Assembly (NCBI GenBank): GCA_021851785.1
Contig: JAJZBV010000009.1
Span: 1 to 64,000, forward strand
DNA from: Pseudomonadota bacterium
GTDB lineage: Bacteria; Pseudomonadota; Alphaproteobacteria; Acetobacterales; Acetobacteraceae
Reading direction: 5' to 3'
DNA: 64,000 bases
A program made the position numbers and the translations under genes. The notes under the pieces are model-generated. The model was not told where the DNA came from. It ran no database searches and saw only the letters and a list, made by a program, of their open reading frames with translations. This document shows positions 62,326-64,000 of the stretch, one piece after another. Every line of letters starts with the position of its first letter. Position 1 is the stretch's first letter.

Positions 62326-63744
62326 ATGACGATGGACGCCAAAACCGCAATCCACGCGGCCGAGATGATCGAGAACAAAACCTTCGCCGAGATCGCGATC
62401 GGCGACAGCGCCAGCATCACGCGCAGCCTGAGCGCCGATGATATCGCCCTTTTCGCCGCCGTGTCGGGGGATTTCAACCCCGCGCATCTCGATCCCAATT
62501 TTGCCGCCCATGATCTCTTTCACCGCATCATCGCCCACGGCATGTGGAGCGGCGGGCTGATTTCCGCCGTGCTCGGCACCAGGCTGCCGGGGCCGGGAAC
62601 CATCTATCTGCGCCAGGACATGCGTTTTTTGCGTCCGGTCGGGATCGGCGATGCCATCACCGCGACCGTCACCGTGCGCGAGAAATCGGGGCAGGATCAT
62701 CTGGTGCTCGATTGCCGCTGCACCAACCAGAAGGGCGAGGACATTCTCACCGGGACCGCCGAGGTCAAGGCGCCGCTCGAGAAAATCAGCCTCCCGCGCA
62801 CGGAACTTCCCGAGATCCGCCTCAGCCGGCATACCCGCTTCCATGATCTCATCGCCAAGGCCGAGGCCGGCGCGCCCTTGCGGACGGCGATCGTCTACCC
62901 TTGCGATGCGCTCTCGCTAGAGGCCGCCGCCGAGGCCGCCGCGGCGGGCCTGATCGTGCCGCTCTTGATCGGCCCCGAGGACGAAATCCGCGCCGCCGCC
63001 AGCGAGGCCAGGATCGACATCGCGGCGATGACGCTGATCCCGGTCGCCGACGCGCGCGAGGCCGCGCGCACCGCCTGCGCCATGGTGCGCGAGGCGAAAG
63101 CCGATATCGTCATGAAAGGCGCGCTGCACACCGACGAACTGATGCACGCGGTGGTCGATCCGGCGCGAGGTCTGCAAACCGCGCGCCGGATCAGCCACGT
63201 CTATATGATGGACGTGCCCGGTCATGACCGGCCGCTGCTGATCACCGATGCCGCGATCAATATCGCGCCGACGCTGGAGGAAAAGCGCGACATCGTCCAA
63301 AACGCCATCGATCTCGCGCAAGCCATGGCGATCGCTGCGCCGAAGGTCGCCATTCTTTCGGCCATCGAGACCATCAATCCGAAACTGCGCTCGACGCTGG
63401 ACGCCGCCGCGCTCTGCAAGATGGCCGATCGCGGGCAGATCACCGGGGCGCTGGTGGATGGGCCGCTCGCCTTCGACAACGCGGTGAGCATGGAGGCGGC
63501 ACAGGAAAAGCACATCGTCTCCGAGGTCGCCGGGCGCGCCGACATTCTCGTCGTGCCCGATCTCGAGGCCGGCAACATGCTCGCCAAGCAATTGACGTTT
63601 CTCGCCGGCGCCGATGCCGCTGGCGTCGTCCTCGGCGCGCGCGTGCCGATCATCCTCACCAGCCGCGCCGACAGCGCCCGCACCCGCATCGCGTCGGCCG
63701 CGGTCGCGGTGCTGCTCGCACGCGCCCGCGCCGCGACCCCCTGA
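62326..63744 (+). CDS. Bifunctional MaoC-like enoyl-CoA hydratase / phosphate acetyltransferase
   Basis: 472 residues. The N-terminal 145 residues form a MaoC hotdog domain with the hydratase motif FAAVSGDFNPAHLDP and the following FHRIIAHGMWSGGL. The rest is a Pta/PTB domain (about 165-470; VMKGALHTDELMHAVVD, PGHDRPLLITDAAINIAPTLEEK, DGPLAFDNAVS, LEAGNMLAKQL). A fusion of this kind is often placed by phaC and an acyl kinase in alphaproteobacteria; it could interconvert acyl-CoA and acyl phosphate. It lies 6 bases after phaC. ATG 62332 is a second possible start. Confidence 0.88.
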   Translation: MTMDAKTAIHAAEMIENKTFAEIAIGDSASITRSLSADDIALFAAVSGDFNPAHLDPNFAAHDLFHRIIAHGMWSGGLISAVLGTRLPGPGTIYLRQDMRFLRPVGIGDAITATVTVREKSGQDHLVLDCRCTNQKGEDILTGTAEVKAPLEKISLPRTELPEIRLSRHTRFHDLIAKAEAGAPLRTAIVYPCDALSLEAAAEAAAAGLIVPLLIGPEDEIRAAASEARIDIAAMTLIPVADAREAARTACAMVREAKADIVMKGALHTDELMHAVVDPARGLQTARRISHVYMMDVPGHDRPLLITDAAINIAPTLEEKRDIVQNAIDLAQAMAIAAPKVAILSAIETINPKLRSTLDAAALCKMADRGQITGALVDGPLAFDNAVSMEAAQEKHIVSEVAGRADILVVPDLEAGNMLAKQLTFLAGADAAGVVLGARVPIILTSRADSARTRIASAAVAVLLARARAATP

Positions 63745-63778
63745 GCCGGCGGCAAAAGGCGGAAGAACGGCCTGGAAT

Positions 63779-63792
63779 TTGATGCCGATCAA
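63779..63792 (+). promoter_or_regulatory. Perfect FNR/FixK box upstream of the last gene
   Basis: TTGAT-GCCG-ATCAA is an exact match to the TTGATNNNNATCAA consensus. It sits 66 bases before ATG 63859. A TAGAAA at 63815-63820 could be the -10, which would put the box centre about 42 bases before the start, as for class II Crp/Fnr activation. Confidence 0.65.
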
Positions 63793-63858
63793 AGCCCCGG
63801 CCGGCGCAGGGTGCTAGAAAATAACGAGACGTGATCGTAGAAAACAAGGAGAGAAACC

Positions 63859-64000
63859 ATGCCCGACGTCACCTCCTCGCAAAACATGCCCGCGGATCTC
63901 TGGGCGAGCTGGAAGACACTCTGGCAACGCGCCGGCAACGGGAATATCGGCTTCGGTGAGAGCCAGGGAAACGCTCTCGCTTGGCAGGAGGGCTGGCAGC
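63859..64000 (+). CDS. Partial gene at the right edge, unknown
   Basis: The ATG at 63859 has AAGGAG 7 bases upstream. 47 residues are visible before the window ends: Met-Pro-Asp-Val-Thr-Ser-Ser, then Gln/Trp/Gly-rich sequence (LWASWKTLWQRAGNGN, GFGESQGN). No family recognised. Its place after phaC and the MaoC-Pta fusion, and its own perfect FNR box, suggest a PHA-linked or low-oxygen-induced product, such as a phasin, but this is not shown. Confidence 0.6.
   Translation, partial: MPDVTSSQNMPADLWASWKTLWQRAGNGNIGFGESQGNALAWQEGWQ

Overview
The window is 64 kb of high-GC, densely packed chromosomal DNA from an alphaproteobacterium. NDUFA12, MlaD and a DUF2155 protein lie in a row, RppH follows a divergent polysaccharide deacetylase behind CtpA/EnvC, and PHA synthase, PEP-CTERM and membrane cytochrome c genes are present. 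Together with a recurrent AT-rich terminator-like repeat, this points to the Rhodospirillales/Acetobacteraceae side of the class; the family-level placement is inference. No rRNA, tRNA, CRISPR array, insertion sequence or integrase was found, and no gap between genes exceeds about 260 bases. Most starts are supported by a visible ribosome binding site, and many neighbours overlap in ATGA, GTGA or TGATG fashion, so most genes sit in translationally coupled operons.

Layout. 1-3605 (+): EnvC C-terminus, CtpA protease, polysaccharide deacetylase, RppH. 3684-6680 (-): ribosomal protein S4, a short-chain dehydrogenase (SDR) and release factor 3, which appears to start at CTG. 6887-8882 (+): small membrane proteins, a lipoprotein and a fatty-acid-hydroxylase-like membrane enzyme. 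9027-9935: a secreted six-repeat PEP-CTERM propeller protein. 9946-15774: a branched-chain amino-acid-type (Liv) ABC transporter with two divergent binding proteins. 15796-18707: formate-THF ligase and a Tat-exported SMP-30 protein. 18712-25821 (-): cytochrome c, HisN-type phosphatase and a complete YejABEF peptide importer. 26051-28907: KdsB, PheA, a CBS protein and Gph. 28986-32158: GlmU-GlmS, the UDP-GlcNAc precursor route.

32411-39189: accessory catabolism. An RraA/LigK-type aldolase, an MFS carrier and LigJ (4-oxalomesaconate hydratase) form a lower-pathway module for protocatechuate/gallate (lignin aromatics). It is followed by a haem-c plus beta-propeller exported protein and a nitronate-monooxygenase-like protein with an extra C-terminal helical domain. 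39241-49918: a polyol island with a SorC-type regulator, a SmoEFGK-like ABC importer, two polyol dehydrogenases, a PF08013 (GatZ/KbaZ) protein, a PfkB kinase and an FGGY kinase. Together these can be assembled into a route from galactitol (or similar hexitol) through tagatose and tagatose-6-P to fructose-6-P.

49899-53558 (-): a compact ketosynthase / chain-length-factor-like / dehydratase / ketoreductase set plus a hotdog thioesterase, resembling the core of aryl-polyene-type type II fatty acid machinery. 53697-56088 (+): NDUFA12, MlaD, a small protein, DUF2155 and OtsB. 56093-60308 (-): PpiD-like chaperone and TrpE, with trpGDC absent, then a carboxymuconolactone-decarboxylase-like protein. 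60535-64000 (+): PHA synthase, a MaoC-phosphotransacetylase fusion and a truncated gene at the window edge. FNR/FixK-type boxes upstream of the first and last of these suggest low-oxygen control.
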